A stretch of 64,000 bases of DNA from Pantoea sp. WMus005 (GTDB taxonomy: Bacteria > Pseudomonadota > Gammaproteobacteria > Enterobacterales > Enterobacteriaceae). The translations under genes and the position numbers were made by a program. The notes under the pieces are model-generated. The model was given only the letters and a program-made list of their open reading frames with translations, ran no database searches and was not told where the DNA came from. Below are positions 19,264 to 28,933 of this stretch, piece after piece. The DNA lies in assembly GCF_013415305.1 (NCBI RefSeq), contig NZ_JACBXU010000004.1, positions 1 to 64,000 on the forward strand, given 5' to 3'. Positions within the stretch are counted from its first letter, which is position 1. Each line of letters begins with the position of its first letter.

Positions 19264-19826
19264 AGTAAGCGGACATCCACCACAGCCATGCCTGCCGCTT
19301 TCGCAGCCTGAATACCAAAGTCTGCATCCTCAAACACTACACAACGTGCCGGAGCCACACCCATCAGCTCAGCGCAGCGTAAGAAGGTTTCAGGCTCAGG
19401 TTTATGACGCTGTACGTCGTCAGCACCGACAACTGCCGTAAAGAGCTCACGCACGCCCAACTGCGTTAATAACGCCTCTGCCATGCTATGTTCGCTTCCT
19501 GTACCTACCGCCATCGGACGACGCCCGTGGTACGCTTTCACCACGTCCATTAAAGGCAGCGGCTTAACGTTTTCCAGCAGCATCGCTTTCACAGCAGCGG
19601 TTTTTTCTGCGGCAAGAAGATGGGGATCGTGTGACGACTGATTGGATTCAATGATGAACTGCGCAAGCCGCCAGGCGGGTGCGCCATTGAAGTCGATAAT
19701 ACGTTCTTCATCCAGCGTTAATCCGTAACGCTGGAGAACCTGACGCCACGCTTTTCGATGTGTCGGCTCAGTATCAAGAATCGTGCCGTCCATATCGAAA
19801 ATCAGGGCGTCATATTGATCGTACAT
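19260..19826 (-). CDS. yqaB: HAD-family fructose-1-phosphate phosphatase YqaB
   Basis: HAD-superfamily sugar phosphatase of the beta-phosphoglucomutase-like group. The 188-aa protein shows motif I DMDGTILDTEP with the nucleophile Asp, motif II VGTGSE, motif III Lys in HKPEPETF, and motif IV FEDADFGIQAAKAAGM. The E. coli homologue acts on fructose 1-phosphate and 6-phosphogluconate. ATG 19826 has GGAG five bases upstream; a GTG two codons earlier is a weaker choice. Operon with yqaA. Confidence 0.93.
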   Translation of the reverse strand: MYDQYDALIFDMDGTILDTEPTHRKAWRQVLQRYGLTLDEERIIDFNGAPAWRLAQFIIESNQSSHDPHLLAAEKTAAVKAMLLENVKPLPLMDVVKAYHGRRPMAVGTGSEHSMAEALLTQLGVRELFTAVVGADDVQRHKPEPETFLRCAELMGVAPARCVVFEDADFGIQAAKAAGMAVVDVRLL

Positions 19827-20285
19827 TGTCACTCCGGACGTTCACCAAATGAGACATTACTTTAGCCTAATGTGGACAGGTTGTCGCCAGGGTGGATGAA
19901 CAGCAAATGCTTTGAAAGCATTAGCAATTTTTGTTTTCAGATAAAGGTGATCGTGCGCGGCCAGTCATAACCGTACGAATTTTCAGCGATTTTTTAACAT
20001 TATTCTTGCAAGCAAGCAGCTGCGGACGGGCGTGGGCAGTAAAATGGAGAGCGCTGACGCGGAAAAAAGGTGTTACGTGTCGCTTAAGTCAGGATGATGA
20101 ATCAGTGAGGCAGATTACGCAGAAAAACAGTGCGGGTAAAGCCAGAGGGTAACTGCAGGGGAGAGGTCTGAATAGTGATTCAATTCGCGCCAGGCTCTGC
20201 GGAGATGATAAGCGTGATATCTGCCTGTGAGCGCTAAACGATTTTTACGTCATAACAAAGTGGGGGTTTTTGAAACTGAAGATAA
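19827..20285. other. 459-base gap with no gene recognised
   Basis: This stretch between yqaB and the tRNA-Arg genes holds no convincing ORF. One imperfect terminator-like hairpin is present on the plus strand: AATGCTT (19906-19912), TGA, AAGCATT (19916-19922), then a T-rich stretch after a four-base gap; neither neighbour is oriented to use it. The right part would be the trailer of the tRNA operon, where I find no clear intrinsic terminator. Confidence 0.6.
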
Positions 20286-20362
20286 TGGTGCATCCAGGAG
20301 GATTCGAACCTCCGACCGCTCGGTTCGTAGCCGAGTACTCTATCCAGCTGAGCTATGGATGC
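20286..20362 (-). tRNA. tRNA-Arg (anticodon ACG), copy 1
   Basis: A 77-base cloverleaf on the minus strand with anticodon loop CTACGAA, T-loop GGTTCGAATCC and encoded CCA. It is identical to the copies at 20434-20510 and 20590-20666. It is the promoter-distal copy of the Ser-Arg tRNA operon, equivalent to the E. coli serV-argVYZQ cluster. A34 is normally edited to inosine to read CGU, CGC and CGA. Confidence 0.98.
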
Positions 20363-20433
20363 ATTGGGGTCTGTCTTTTGAGGTACAGCTTTTTATGGAC
20401 TTACAGAAACCAACCTGAGGATGTTACAAAGAA

Positions 20434-20510
20434 TGGTGCATCCAGGAGGATTCGAACCTCCGACCGCTCGGTTCGTAGCCGAGTACTCTATCCAGCTGAG
20501 CTATGGATGC
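20434..20510 (-). tRNA. tRNA-Arg (anticodon ACG), copy 2
   Basis: Same 77-base sequence as copy 1, with CCA encoded. It is separated from copy 1 by 71 bases and from copy 3 by 79 bases of unrelated spacer. Confidence 0.98.
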
Positions 20511-20589
20511 ATATATCTAATTCTTGTACAGCGCAGGGTGCTAACTACTCACCATGAAAGGAATTGCTAATTCGCTTTGTTTTTTTCGA

Positions 20590-20666
20590 TGGTGCATCCA
20601 GGAGGATTCGAACCTCCGACCGCTCGGTTCGTAGCCGAGTACTCTATCCAGCTGAGCTATGGATGC
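20590..20666 (-). tRNA. tRNA-Arg (anticodon ACG), copy 3
   Basis: Same 77-base sequence as the other two copies. Only 8 bases separate it from the tRNA-Ser gene, so the two are processed from one precursor. Confidence 0.98.
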
Positions 20667-20674
20667 ATCGAAAA

Positions 20675-20767
20675 TGGCGGTGAGGGAGGGATTCGAACCC
20701 TCGATACAGCTTTTGACCGTATACTCCCTTAGCAGGGGAGCGCCTTCAGCCTCTCGGCCACCTCACC
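20675..20767 (-). tRNA. serV: tRNA-Ser (anticodon GCU)
   Basis: A 93-base class II tRNA on the minus strand with a long variable arm, anticodon loop CTGCTAA, T-loop GGTTCGAATCC and encoded CCA. It reads AGC and AGU. It is the first gene of the tRNA operon, upstream of csrA as in E. coli. Confidence 0.97.
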
Positions 20768-20831
20768 ATACGCTTTCTTTCGAACTGTGCGTCTGAACGT
20801 TGTTTCTGCTCATCGGCACTGCGTGGCGCAC

Positions 20832-20859
20832 ATATTACTTTCCCGGACTTTTAAGTCAA
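20832..20859 (-). promoter_or_regulatory. Promoter of the Ser-Arg tRNA operon
   Basis: Minus strand: TTGACT (20854-20859), 16 bases, TAATAT (20832-20837), followed by a G+C-rich GTGCGCC discriminator. Such discriminators are characteristic of ppGpp-responsive stable-RNA promoters. It lies 64 bases before the tRNA-Ser gene. Confidence 0.8.
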
Positions 20860-21017
20860 ACAATTTTTCTGAAACTTTGTTTGATTGAGCAAATCACACA
20901 CAATTGGGACAAAATGGCGACAAAAAGAGTGATTTATCAACAACGAAAGATGATGAGGTTAACAAAACAGTAGGGAAGCGGGAGAAAAGAAAAGAGACGA
21001 TTTTTAGATAAAGCGGT

Positions 21018-21043
21018 AGCGCCTCGCACAGGTGCGAGACGCT
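21018..21043 (-). terminator. Hairpin after csrA (possible terminator)
   Basis: Stem AGCGTCTCGC / GCGAGGCGCT, with one G-U type mismatch, lies 7 bases after the csrA stop. No T run follows immediately (ACCGCTTTATC), so termination would be weak or Rho-assisted. Confidence 0.5.
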
Positions 21044-21050
21044 GAATCCG

Positions 21051-21236
21051 TTAAACGCTGGTTTGTTGCGTTTTTTCAGCCTGGATGCGTTGATAGATCT
21101 CTTCGCGATGCACAGACACTTCTTTCGGCGCGTTAACCCCAATACGAACCTGGTTACCCTTAACACCCAGCACCGTTACAGTTACCTCATCACCGATCAT
21201 GAGGGTTTCACCAACTCGACGAGTTAGAATAAGCAT
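21051..21236 (-). CDS. csrA: Carbon storage regulator CsrA
   Basis: Small dimeric RNA-binding protein that blocks translation at GGA-containing leaders and reprograms carbon flow, motility and biofilm. The 61-aa sequence [24 protein letters not shown] is essentially the enterobacterial consensus. Its own ribosome site AAGGAG contains a GGA, compatible with the known autoregulation. Located between alaS and the tRNA operon, as in E. coli. Confidence 0.98.
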   Translation of the reverse strand: MLILTRRVGETLMIGDEVTVTVLGVKGNQVRIGVNAPKEVSVHREEIYQRIQAEKTQQTSV

Positions 21237-21430
21237 TCTTTGCTCCTTGAAAGATTAAAAGAGTCGGGCTAGTACAGGCTCCCGGCATTATCCATCATTT
21301 AACGCTGCACATTGACTATGAGAAATACACCAATGCACATCGATGCGCCAATACATTCTGCTGATAGTTAGTTTAGCCGAAATACACTACATCAACCTGA
21401 CTTTGTCATTTGCTGCTTTAGCACCGTATT

Positions 21431-21464
21431 AAAAAGCGTCGGAACTGGAGTTCTGACGCTTTTT
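21431..21464 (-). terminator. alaS terminator
   Basis: AAAAAGCGTC-GGAAC, TGGA loop, GTTCT-GACGCTTTTT: a long stem with one mismatch pair and T runs on both sides. It lies 21 bases after the alaS stop. Confidence 0.88.
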
Positions 21465-21484
21465 ACAATGCCTTGTTCTATATG

Positions 21485-24112
21485 TTACAGGCGGCTGTTA
21501 ACCCAGCTCTCAACCCCTGCCAGAGCCCCTTTCAGCGCTTCAGCATCAGTACCACCAGCTTGTGCCATGTCAGGACGCCCACCGCCCTTCCCGCCAACCT
21601 GCTGTGCCAGACCGGCAATCAACTCACCCGCTTTAACGCGGTCAGTCAGATCTTTGGTCACACCCGCAATCAGCGACACCTTACCTTCAGCAACCGTCGC
21701 CAGCACAATAATCGCCGACCCCAGTTGATTCTTAAGATCATCAACCATGGTACGCAACATTTTAGGTTCAACATTGTTGAGCTCACTGACCAGCAGTTTC
21801 ACTCCCTTAACGTCGATGGCATTGCTGCTCAGTGAAGCGCTCTCCTGCGCGGCTTGCTGATCGCGCAGTTGCTGCAACTCTTTCTCCAGCGCCCGCACAT
21901 GATCAACCAGACCACGCACTTTCTCGTTCAGGTTGCTGCTGTTCGCTTTTACCAGCTGCGCCAGATCCTGTAGCTGGCTGCTCTGCGCATTGACCTGCGC
22001 CAGCGCGCCTTCACCCGTAATCGCTTCGATACGACGAATACCCGCTGCAGTCCCTGACTCAGCCTGAATACGGAACAGGCCGATATCACCGGTGCGCGTA
22101 GCATGGGTACCACCGCACAGCTCAACCGAGAAATCACCCATAGTCAGAACGCGCACGCGCTGATCATATTTCTCGCCAAACAGTGCCATTGCACCTTTAG
22201 ACTTTGCCGCATCCAGATCCATCACTTCGGTTTCTACCGGCAGGTTGCGACGAATCTGCGCATTGACGATATCTTCGACCTGACGAATCTCCTGAGGTTT
22301 CATCGCCTCAAAATGCGAGAAGTCGAAACGTAGGTATTTATCGTTAACCAGCGAGCCTTTCTGCGCAACATGCTCACCTAAAACCTGACGCAATGCGGCA
22401 TGTAACAAGTGGGTTGCAGAGTGGTTAAGACGAATGCGCGCACGACGTGCCGCATCAACCTGCGCCTCAAGACGATCACCGATACGCAATTGCCCTGCGG
22501 TCAGCTTACCGACATGACCGATTGCCTGACCATATTTTTGTGTATCCTGGACGCTAAATTCAGCATTCTTCCCTTTCAGCAGGCCGGTATCGCCTACCTG
22601 ACCACCTGATTCACCATAGAATGGCGTTTCATCCAGCACGACCACAGCATCCTGACCCGCAGACACTTCATCAACCGCTTCGCCCGCAACATAAAGCGCT
22701 TTAACTGTGGCGGCTAAATCGAGCTGGTCGTAGCCTTTGAAGGAGGAGGCGGCATCGATGCGAATAACGTTGCTGTAGTCAGCGCCGAAGCCACTTGCTT
22801 CACGTGCGCGCTGACGCTGTTGCTCCATCGCCTGCTCAAAGCCCGCTTCGTCGATTTTCAGATTACGTTCGCGGCAGACATCAGCCGTTAAATCAGCCGG
22901 GAAGCCAAAGGTATCGTAAAGCCGGAAGACGATTTCGCCATCCAGCGTGTCACCCTGCAGTTTTTCCAGCTCTTCGTCCAGCAGGGCCAGTCCGCGCTCC
23001 AGCGTTCTGGCAAACTGGTCTTCTTCGCTTTTCAGCACCAGTTCAACCTGAGCCTGCTGACGCTGTAACTCTTCGCCTGCAGCACCCATGACCTCAACCA
23101 GTGGCGCAACCAGCTTATAGAAAAAGGCTTCCTTGGCGCCCAGCATGTTGCCATGACGCACGGCACGACGAATGATACGACGCAGCACATAGCCACGGTT
23201 CTCATTCGACGGAATCACGCCATCGGCAATCAGGAAAGCACAGGAGCGGATGTGGTCGGCAATAACGCGCAGCGATTTATTACTGAGGTCAGTCGCACCG
23301 GTAACCTGTGCAACAGCCTGAATCAGTTTCTGGAACAGGTCGATTTCATAGTTGGAGTTGACGTGCTGCAGAACGGCAGAAATACGCTCAAGGCCCATTC
23401 CGGTATCAACCGACGGTTTTGGCAGCGGCAGCATAGTGCCATCAGCCTGGCGGTTGAACTGCATAAAGACAATGTTCCAGATCTCAATGTAACGGTCCCC
23501 ATCTTCCTCCGGGCTTCCCGGCGGGCCACCCCAGATGTGATCGCCGTGATCGTAGAAGATTTCGCTGCATGGACCACAAGGACCGGTATCGCCCATCTGC
23601 CAGAAGTTATCTGACGCATACGCGCTGCCCTTGTTGTCGCCGATACGAATAATGCGCTCGCGTGGCACACCGATTTCATTCGCCCAGATATCAAAGGCTT
23701 CATCATCGGTTTCATAAATCGTCACCCACAGACGCTCTTTTGGCAGGCTGAACCACTGCTCGCTCGTCAGCAGTTCCCAGGCAAAACCAATCGCCTCTCT
23801 CTTGAAGTAGTCACCAAAGCTGAAGTTACCCAGCATTTCAAAGAAGGTGTGGTGACGTGCGGTGTAACCGACGTTTTCAAGATCGTTGTGTTTACCGCCT
23901 GCGCGTACGCAGCGCTGTGACGTGGTCGCACGTGTGTAATCACGTTTGTCCTGACCGAGGAACACATCTTTAAACTGGTTCATCCCGGCGTTAGTAAACA
24001 ACAAGGTTGGATCGTTATTCGGTACGAGGGAGCTGCTGGTTACAACCTCATGTCCCTTGCTATGAAAAAAGTCGAGAAACGCTTGACGGATCTCAGCAGT
24101 GCTCTTGCTCAT
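21485..24112 (-). CDS. alaS: Alanyl-tRNA synthetase
   Basis: Class II synthetase charging tRNA-Ala. The 875-aa protein (E. coli 876) shows the N-terminal [16 protein letters not shown] and aminoacylation core, the editing-domain zinc ligands [13 protein letters not shown] and [11 protein letters not shown], the coiled-coil and the C-terminal Ala-rich C-Ala domain ([15 protein letters not shown]). Start and length agree with the family. It lies between csrA and recX, as in E. coli. Confidence 0.98.
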   Translation of the reverse strand: MSKSTAEIRQAFLDFFHSKGHEVVTSSSLVPNNDPTLLFTNAGMNQFKDVFLGQDKRDYTRATTSQRCVRAGGKHNDLENVGYTARHHTFFEMLGNFSFGDYFKREAIGFAWELLTSEQWFSLPKERLWVTIYETDDEAFDIWANEIGVPRERIIRIGDNKGSAYASDNFWQMGDTGPCGPCSEIFYDHGDHIWGGPPGSPEEDGDRYIEIWNIVFMQFNRQADGTMLPLPKPSVDTGMGLERISAVLQHVNSNYEIDLFQKLIQAVAQVTGATDLSNKSLRVIADHIRSCAFLIADGVIPSNENRGYVLRRIIRRAVRHGNMLGAKEAFFYKLVAPLVEVMGAAGEELQRQQAQVELVLKSEEDQFARTLERGLALLDEELEKLQGDTLDGEIVFRLYDTFGFPADLTADVCRERNLKIDEAGFEQAMEQQRQRAREASGFGADYSNVIRIDAASSFKGYDQLDLAATVKALYVAGEAVDEVSAGQDAVVVLDETPFYGESGGQVGDTGLLKGKNAEFSVQDTQKYGQAIGHVGKLTAGQLRIGDRLEAQVDAARRARIRLNHSATHLLHAALRQVLGEHVAQKGSLVNDKYLRFDFSHFEAMKPQEIRQVEDIVNAQIRRNLPVETEVMDLDAAKSKGAMALFGEKYDQRVRVLTMGDFSVELCGGTHATRTGDIGLFRIQAESGTAAGIRRIEAITGEGALAQVNAQSSQLQDLAQLVKANSSNLNEKVRGLVDHVRALEKELQQLRDQQAAQESASLSSNAIDVKGVKLLVSELNNVEPKMLRTMVDDLKNQLGSAIIVLATVAEGKVSLIAGVTKDLTDRVKAGELIAGLAQQVGGKGGGRPDMAQAGGTDAEALKGALAGVESWVNSRL

Positions 24113-24245
24113 ATATGTCCTGGAATCACGCTAACGAACGTTCCCTCTGATCGGCGCGGCCACATTCTCGTGGTGCCTGATTAGCGGAACAAAAAGTGGG
24201 AATAAGATAAATTTTCTTCAGTGGGAAGTAAAATTACATCGGCTT

Positions 24246-24764
24246 TTAGTCATCAAAATTTCTGAAAACAGACTGGATATCGTCGGTCTGAAAGCCCTTT
24301 GACTGCAGATAGCGTAAGACTTTCGCCTTCTCTTTCCACTCTGTAGGCAGCGGGTGTCCGAATTTTCGTTCAGCCAGCTGAGCCGCGCAGGCTGCCCAGT
24401 CGACTTCCGTCTCTTCCATTGCAATATCAATGGCTTCACGGTCGATGCCTTTCTGGGCCAGTTCAAGACGCACGCGCTGCGATCCAAAGCCTTTACGGCT
24501 TCGACTCTGAATAAACCGTTCGGTGAAGCGTTCGTCGTTTAACCAGCCGCTGTCCTGGCACCAGTCCAGTACCTGCTCCAGCAGCGCTTCGGTAATAATT
24601 TCGGGCTCTTTTTTTTGCGCCCATGCAGCACGCTGAGCTGACTGTTGCAGCTTACGGGCTAATTCTGCACGGCTGTGATCGCGCTGACCCAGGATACGCA
24701 TCGCACGGTCAAGCAGACGAGAGTAAGAGACGGCATTAGGTTGGGGCTGAGAGGGTTCAGTCAT
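24246..24764 (-). CDS. recX: Regulatory protein RecX
   Basis: Binds and limits RecA filaments. The 172-aa protein has the three-helix repeats of the family, with RMRILGQRDHS-type N terminus (AMRILGQRDHSRAELARKL) and FIQSRSRKGFGSQRVRLEL. ATG 24764 has AGGTG upstream; a start 6 codons earlier is not conserved. It lies 123 bases after recA behind a terminator, so it is expressed by read-through in the SOS response, as in E. coli. It is the less conserved member of the pair. Confidence 0.93.
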   Translation of the reverse strand: MTEPSQPQPNAVSYSRLLDRAMRILGQRDHSRAELARKLQQSAQRAAWAQKKEPEIITEALLEQVLDWCQDSGWLNDERFTERFIQSRSRKGFGSQRVRLELAQKGIDREAIDIAMEETEVDWAACAAQLAERKFGHPLPTEWKEKAKVLRYLQSKGFQTDDIQSVFRNFDD

Positions 24765-24845
24765 ACTGCGCACCTTGTACAAACAGAATGAGATTATGGC
24801 GACAGAACAGAGCAGAGGGAAGGCAAGAAAGGCAATAGAGGGGCT

Positions 24846-24879
24846 AAAAAACTACGGGAGAGGCTTTCGCCCCTCCCGC
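24846..24879 (-). terminator. recA terminator
   Basis: Minus strand: CGGGAGGGGC, GAAA-type loop, GCCTCTCCCG, then AG and six T. It starts 9 bases after the recA stop and lies before recX, limiting recX read-through. Confidence 0.88.
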
Positions 24880-24887
24880 ATCAGAGA

Positions 24888-25970
<1,083 letters not shown>

Positions 25971-26023
25971 TCAAGCCGGGTAAACACGCACTCAGGGTGC
26001 CTGTACTCTTTCTGTTGCCGACA

Positions 26024-26051
26024 ATTATACTGTATAGTCATACAGTATCAA
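26024..26051 (-). promoter_or_regulatory. recA promoter with embedded LexA box
   Basis: Minus strand: TTGATA (26046-26051), 16 bases, TATAAT (26024-26029). The 20-base LexA box TACTG-N10-CAGTA (26028-26047) fills the spacer and overlaps the -10, so LexA binding would occlude the promoter. It matches the E. coli recA operator almost base for base. Confidence 0.95.
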
Positions 26052-26053
26052 GT

Positions 26054-26548
26054 TTAATTTGTCAGAAATTCGCCATACAGTTTCTGTAAGGCCCATGCCA
26101 CCGACTGGCGGCGAACGGCATCGCGATTGCCATTAAAAATCTGTTTAAAAGTCAATATTTTATCCTGCGGCCCGGCAAAGCCAAACCACACCGTGCCGAC
26201 CGGTTTTTCTTCACTGCCGCCATCCGGACCGGCAATGCCGCTGACAGAAATAGAATAGTCAGCATGAGCCGCCTGGCGGGCTCCCAGCGCCATCTCACGC
26301 ACTACCGCATCACTTACCGCGCCATACTGCGCCAGCGAGTCAGCCTGAACATTCACCAGCTGCTGTTTGGCCTCATTACTGTAGGTCACGAAACCGCGTT
26401 CGAACCAGGCGGAACTGCCGCTGATATCGGTAAAGACTTTGGCAATCCACCCCCCCGTGCAGGATTCCGCACAGGTTACGGTGGCATTGCGCTGCTTCAG
26501 TTGCTCACCTATCTGCGCACTGAGTGCCTGTAATTGCTGATCATCCAT
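26054..26548 (-). CDS. pncC: Nicotinamide-nucleotide amidase
   Basis: Hydrolyses nicotinamide mononucleotide to nicotinate mononucleotide in NAD salvage. The 164-aa CinA C-terminal-type protein shows TCAESCTGGWIAK, GSSAWFERGFVTYSNEAK, SGIAGPDGGSEEKPVGTVWFG and RDAVRRQ, all family signatures. E. coli PncC (YgaD) is the same length and occupies the same place upstream of recA. Confidence 0.95.
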   Translation of the reverse strand: MDDQQLQALSAQIGEQLKQRNATVTCAESCTGGWIAKVFTDISGSSAWFERGFVTYSNEAKQQLVNVQADSLAQYGAVSDAVVREMALGARQAAHADYSISVSGIAGPDGGSEEKPVGTVWFGFAGPQDKILTFKQIFNGNRDAVRRQSVAWALQKLYGEFLTN

Positions 26549-26653
26549 TGCAGCTCTCCCTTAAGCTATGAGTTGAAGGTGGTGCAGAAAGACCACTTTT
26601 TCAAGGTCACTCGATCCTGTTGCACTGTTTTTGCGACCGGCTTTCCATCACGC

Positions 26654-27430
26654 TTACTCTTTTTTCACTGCAACCATGAAAAGACGCGGGAAAGCGAGCA
26701 GAACCTGACCATTGGCCTGAGCCGGATAGGCGGTGAGCAGACGCTGGTGATAATCAGACAGAAAATCTCTCTGTTCAGATGCATCCAGCGTCGCCAGGAA
26801 AGGCCGTAATCCGGTCGCCTGCAGCCAGCTGATAATCGCCTGCGCATCGGCCATCACGTGATAATAGGTGGTACGCCAGATATCCACTTCACAGCCTGCC
26901 TGCGTCAGCAAATTGTAATATTCACCAGTGGAAAGCAGCTGTGTACGCTCAGCGGCATCGGCTTTAATCCGTGAACGCCAGCGCTCCGTGGCTGCCACCT
27001 CGCGCATCAGTTGATGTGAGGGCTCATTGAGGTTATCAGGCATCTGGATCGCCAGCACGCCACCGGATGCCAGTTGCCTGACCAGGTGGGGAAACAGCGT
27101 GACATGATTATCCAGCCATTGCAGAGACGCGTTGGCATAAACCACCTGCTGCGGCGCATCCGCCTGCCAGCTGCTGATGTCCGCCTGGACAAAACGACAG
27201 TGCGGCAGGCGTTCACCCGCCTGAGATAACATCGCCGCTGAACTGTCGAGCCCGGTGATCTGCGCCAGCGGCCAGGCATCGGCGAGCAGCTCGGTACTGT
27301 TGCCAGGCCCGCATCCCAGATCGGTTACCTGCTCAACCTGTTCCAGACTGATACGCGCCAGCAGTTCGCGGGCTGGACGGGTTCGTTCCGCTTCAAATTT
27401 ACGATACAGCACAGGATCCCACTCTTTCAT
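26654..27430 (-). CDS. tam: Trans-aconitate 2-methyltransferase
   Basis: SAM-dependent methyltransferase that detoxifies trans-aconitate by methyl esterification. The 258-aa protein has motif I DLGCGPGNSTELLADAW, the post-I acidic LDSSAAM, and NASLQWL plus CEVDIWRTTYYH, all seen in E. coli Tam. ATG 27430 is chosen on alignment (MKEWDPVLYRKFEAERTRP), with GAGAGGTG upstream. In E. coli tam lies elsewhere, so the position beside pncC is a local difference. Confidence 0.92.
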   Translation of the reverse strand: MKEWDPVLYRKFEAERTRPARELLARISLEQVEQVTDLGCGPGNSTELLADAWPLAQITGLDSSAAMLSQAGERLPHCRFVQADISSWQADAPQQVVYANASLQWLDNHVTLFPHLVRQLASGGVLAIQMPDNLNEPSHQLMREVAATERWRSRIKADAAERTQLLSTGEYYNLLTQAGCEVDIWRTTYYHVMADAQAIISWLQATGLRPFLATLDASEQRDFLSDYHQRLLTAYPAQANGQVLLAFPRLFMVAVKKE

Positions 27431-27596
27431 CATCACCTCTCGCTCGTTTATCAGATGCATCCGCTTACTGAGACGGATAAAAGATGAAAAAGTGCGACCC
27501 GTTGCTCATTTTTGAATCATGCGCTGGCAGAGGCTGGCTGGAATAATTAAGTTGAAACGCTGTTTCACTTTTTAACATCCGATACAGGAGTCAGCT

Positions 27597-28484
27597 ATGA
27601 GTGAAAAATCGGCTTTTGCCGGTGTCTGGTGCCCTACTGTCACGCCGTTTAATACGCAGGGTGCCGTCGATATTGATGCGCTCGGACGACATTTCTCCCG
27701 CCTCAATGACGCCGGTATCGATACCCTGCTCGTGATGGGCAGCATTGGCGAATTTGCCTCACTGACGCAGCAGGAGCGTTTACAGCTGATTCAGGAAGCC
27801 CGATCCTTATCACCGCTGAAAATGGTAGCTAACGTCTCGGCCACCTGTATCCCTGACATGCTGAAGCTGGCTGAAGCCGCCTGGAAAAATGACTTTGATG
27901 CGGTGATGGTGCTGCCGCCCTACTATTACGGCCAGACGCAAAAGCAGCTGATGCACTACTTCGAAGCACTTGATGCGCAGCTGGGGGGGAAATGGTTTGC
28001 CTACAATTTTCCTGCACGCACCGGTTGCGATCTGACACCAGCGCTAATTGCCGCGCTGGCGGCAAAGCTCCCCAACTTTATCGGCATCAAAGATACGGTG
28101 GATTGCCTGTCGCATAATCGGGCGATGATCGAAGAAACCCGCAAGGTACGCAGTGATTTTGCCGTGCTGTCGGGGTATGACGAATATCTGCTTCCCAATC
28201 TGCTGGCGGGCGGTGCCGGGGTGATTTCAGGCCTGAATAATATTGTGCCGGAGTACTTTGCAGAAATGATGGCGGCCTGGCGGACGGGCAATCTGCCTGA
28301 GCTGGCGCGTCTGCAACAGCAGATTGGCAGGCTGATGGCGATTTACACTGTTGGCGATGATTTTGTGACAACGATTAAAACGGCCGTGGCACGACGCTAT
28401 AACTCGATGAGCAGCACCTCAAGAAACTACGGTGGCACGCTGAATGCGGAGCAGTGTGCCGCGATCGATCGACTGTTCAGCTAA
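27597..28484 (+). CDS. DapA/NAL superfamily lyase or synthase, substrate unknown
   Basis: Class I aldolase-type TIM barrel of 295 aa. Schiff-base Lys165 in FIGIKDT and Tyr136 in AYNFPARTG are present, and the pyruvate-binding loop reads GSIGEF (48-53). True dihydrodipicolinate synthase has two Thr in that loop (GTTGE), so this is more like N-acetylneuraminate lyase or keto-deoxy-sugar aldolase relatives, whose substrate differs from gene to gene. It has AGGAG seven bases upstream of the ATG and no functional neighbours (tam and yjdM flank it), so context does not define the substrate. Confidence 0.85.
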   Translation: MSEKSAFAGVWCPTVTPFNTQGAVDIDALGRHFSRLNDAGIDTLLVMGSIGEFASLTQQERLQLIQEARSLSPLKMVANVSATCIPDMLKLAEAAWKNDFDAVMVLPPYYYGQTQKQLMHYFEALDAQLGGKWFAYNFPARTGCDLTPALIAALAAKLPNFIGIKDTVDCLSHNRAMIEETRKVRSDFAVLSGYDEYLLPNLLAGGAGVISGLNNIVPEYFAEMMAAWRTGNLPELARLQQQIGRLMAIYTVGDDFVTTIKTAVARRYNSMSSTSRNYGGTLNAEQCAAIDRLFS

Positions 28485-28517
28485 TAGAATAACGGGCGCG
28501 TCCCTGCGCCCCGGATC

Positions 28518-28853
28518 TCAGTTCTTTTTCACGAACTCAGATTTTAATTTCATCTGACCAAAGCCCTCGATTTTACAATCGATGTTGTGGTCCCCTTCCA
28601 CCAGGCGAATACCTTTCACTTTGGTGCCGATCTTCAGCGATGAAGAGCTGCCCTTCACCTTGAGATCTTTGATCACCGTGACGCTGTCGCCATCTGCCAG
28701 CAAATTGCCGTTGGCATCACGCACTTCCAGCGATCCGTTGCTGCTGTCAGCCTCTCCTTCGGTCCAGATATGACCGCAGGAGGGACAGTTGAGGTTCTCG
28801 CCATCTTGCCAGGTGTAATCGGCGTGACAAGCTGGGCAGGAAGGTAAAGACAT
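28518..28853 (-). CDS. yjdM: PhnA/YjdM family zinc-ribbon protein
   Basis: The 111-aa protein has an N-terminal zinc ribbon (CPAC at 6-9, CPSC at about 23-26) and the PhnA C-terminal domain ([46 protein letters not shown]). It closely matches E. coli YjdM, once called PhnA. The family is not required for phosphonate use and its function is unclear. In E. coli it is next to the phn operon; here it stands alone, convergent with the DapA-like gene. Confidence 0.93.
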   Translation of the reverse strand: MSLPSCPACHADYTWQDGENLNCPSCGHIWTEGEADSSNGSLEVRDANGNLLADGDSVTVIKDLKVKGSSSSLKIGTKVKGIRLVEGDHNIDCKIEGFGQMKLKSEFVKKN

Positions 28854-28933
28854 AACGACTCCAGAGGTATCAGTGGCTGTGTGGCCTGAAAAAGGGCGTC
28901 ATCATATAACCTTACAGTTAACAAGGATAGTCT

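Noticed and set aside
19906-19935. Terminator for yqaB or the tRNA operon
   Set aside because: Both neighbours read on the minus strand, whereas the T tract follows the hairpin on the plus strand.
20270-20557. Open frames across the tRNA-Arg repeats, with duplicated peptide
   Set aside because: The repeated peptide comes from the identical tRNA genes; nothing indicates translation.
20286-20666. Three evenly spaced identical segments, superficially like a repeat array
   Set aside because: Each is a complete 77-base tRNA-Arg cloverleaf with CCA, far longer than CRISPR repeats, and spacers are 70-80 bases.
28494-28511. GGGCGC / GCGCCC hairpin between the DapA-like gene and yjdM as a terminator
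   Set aside because: No T run on either side and only six base pairs.
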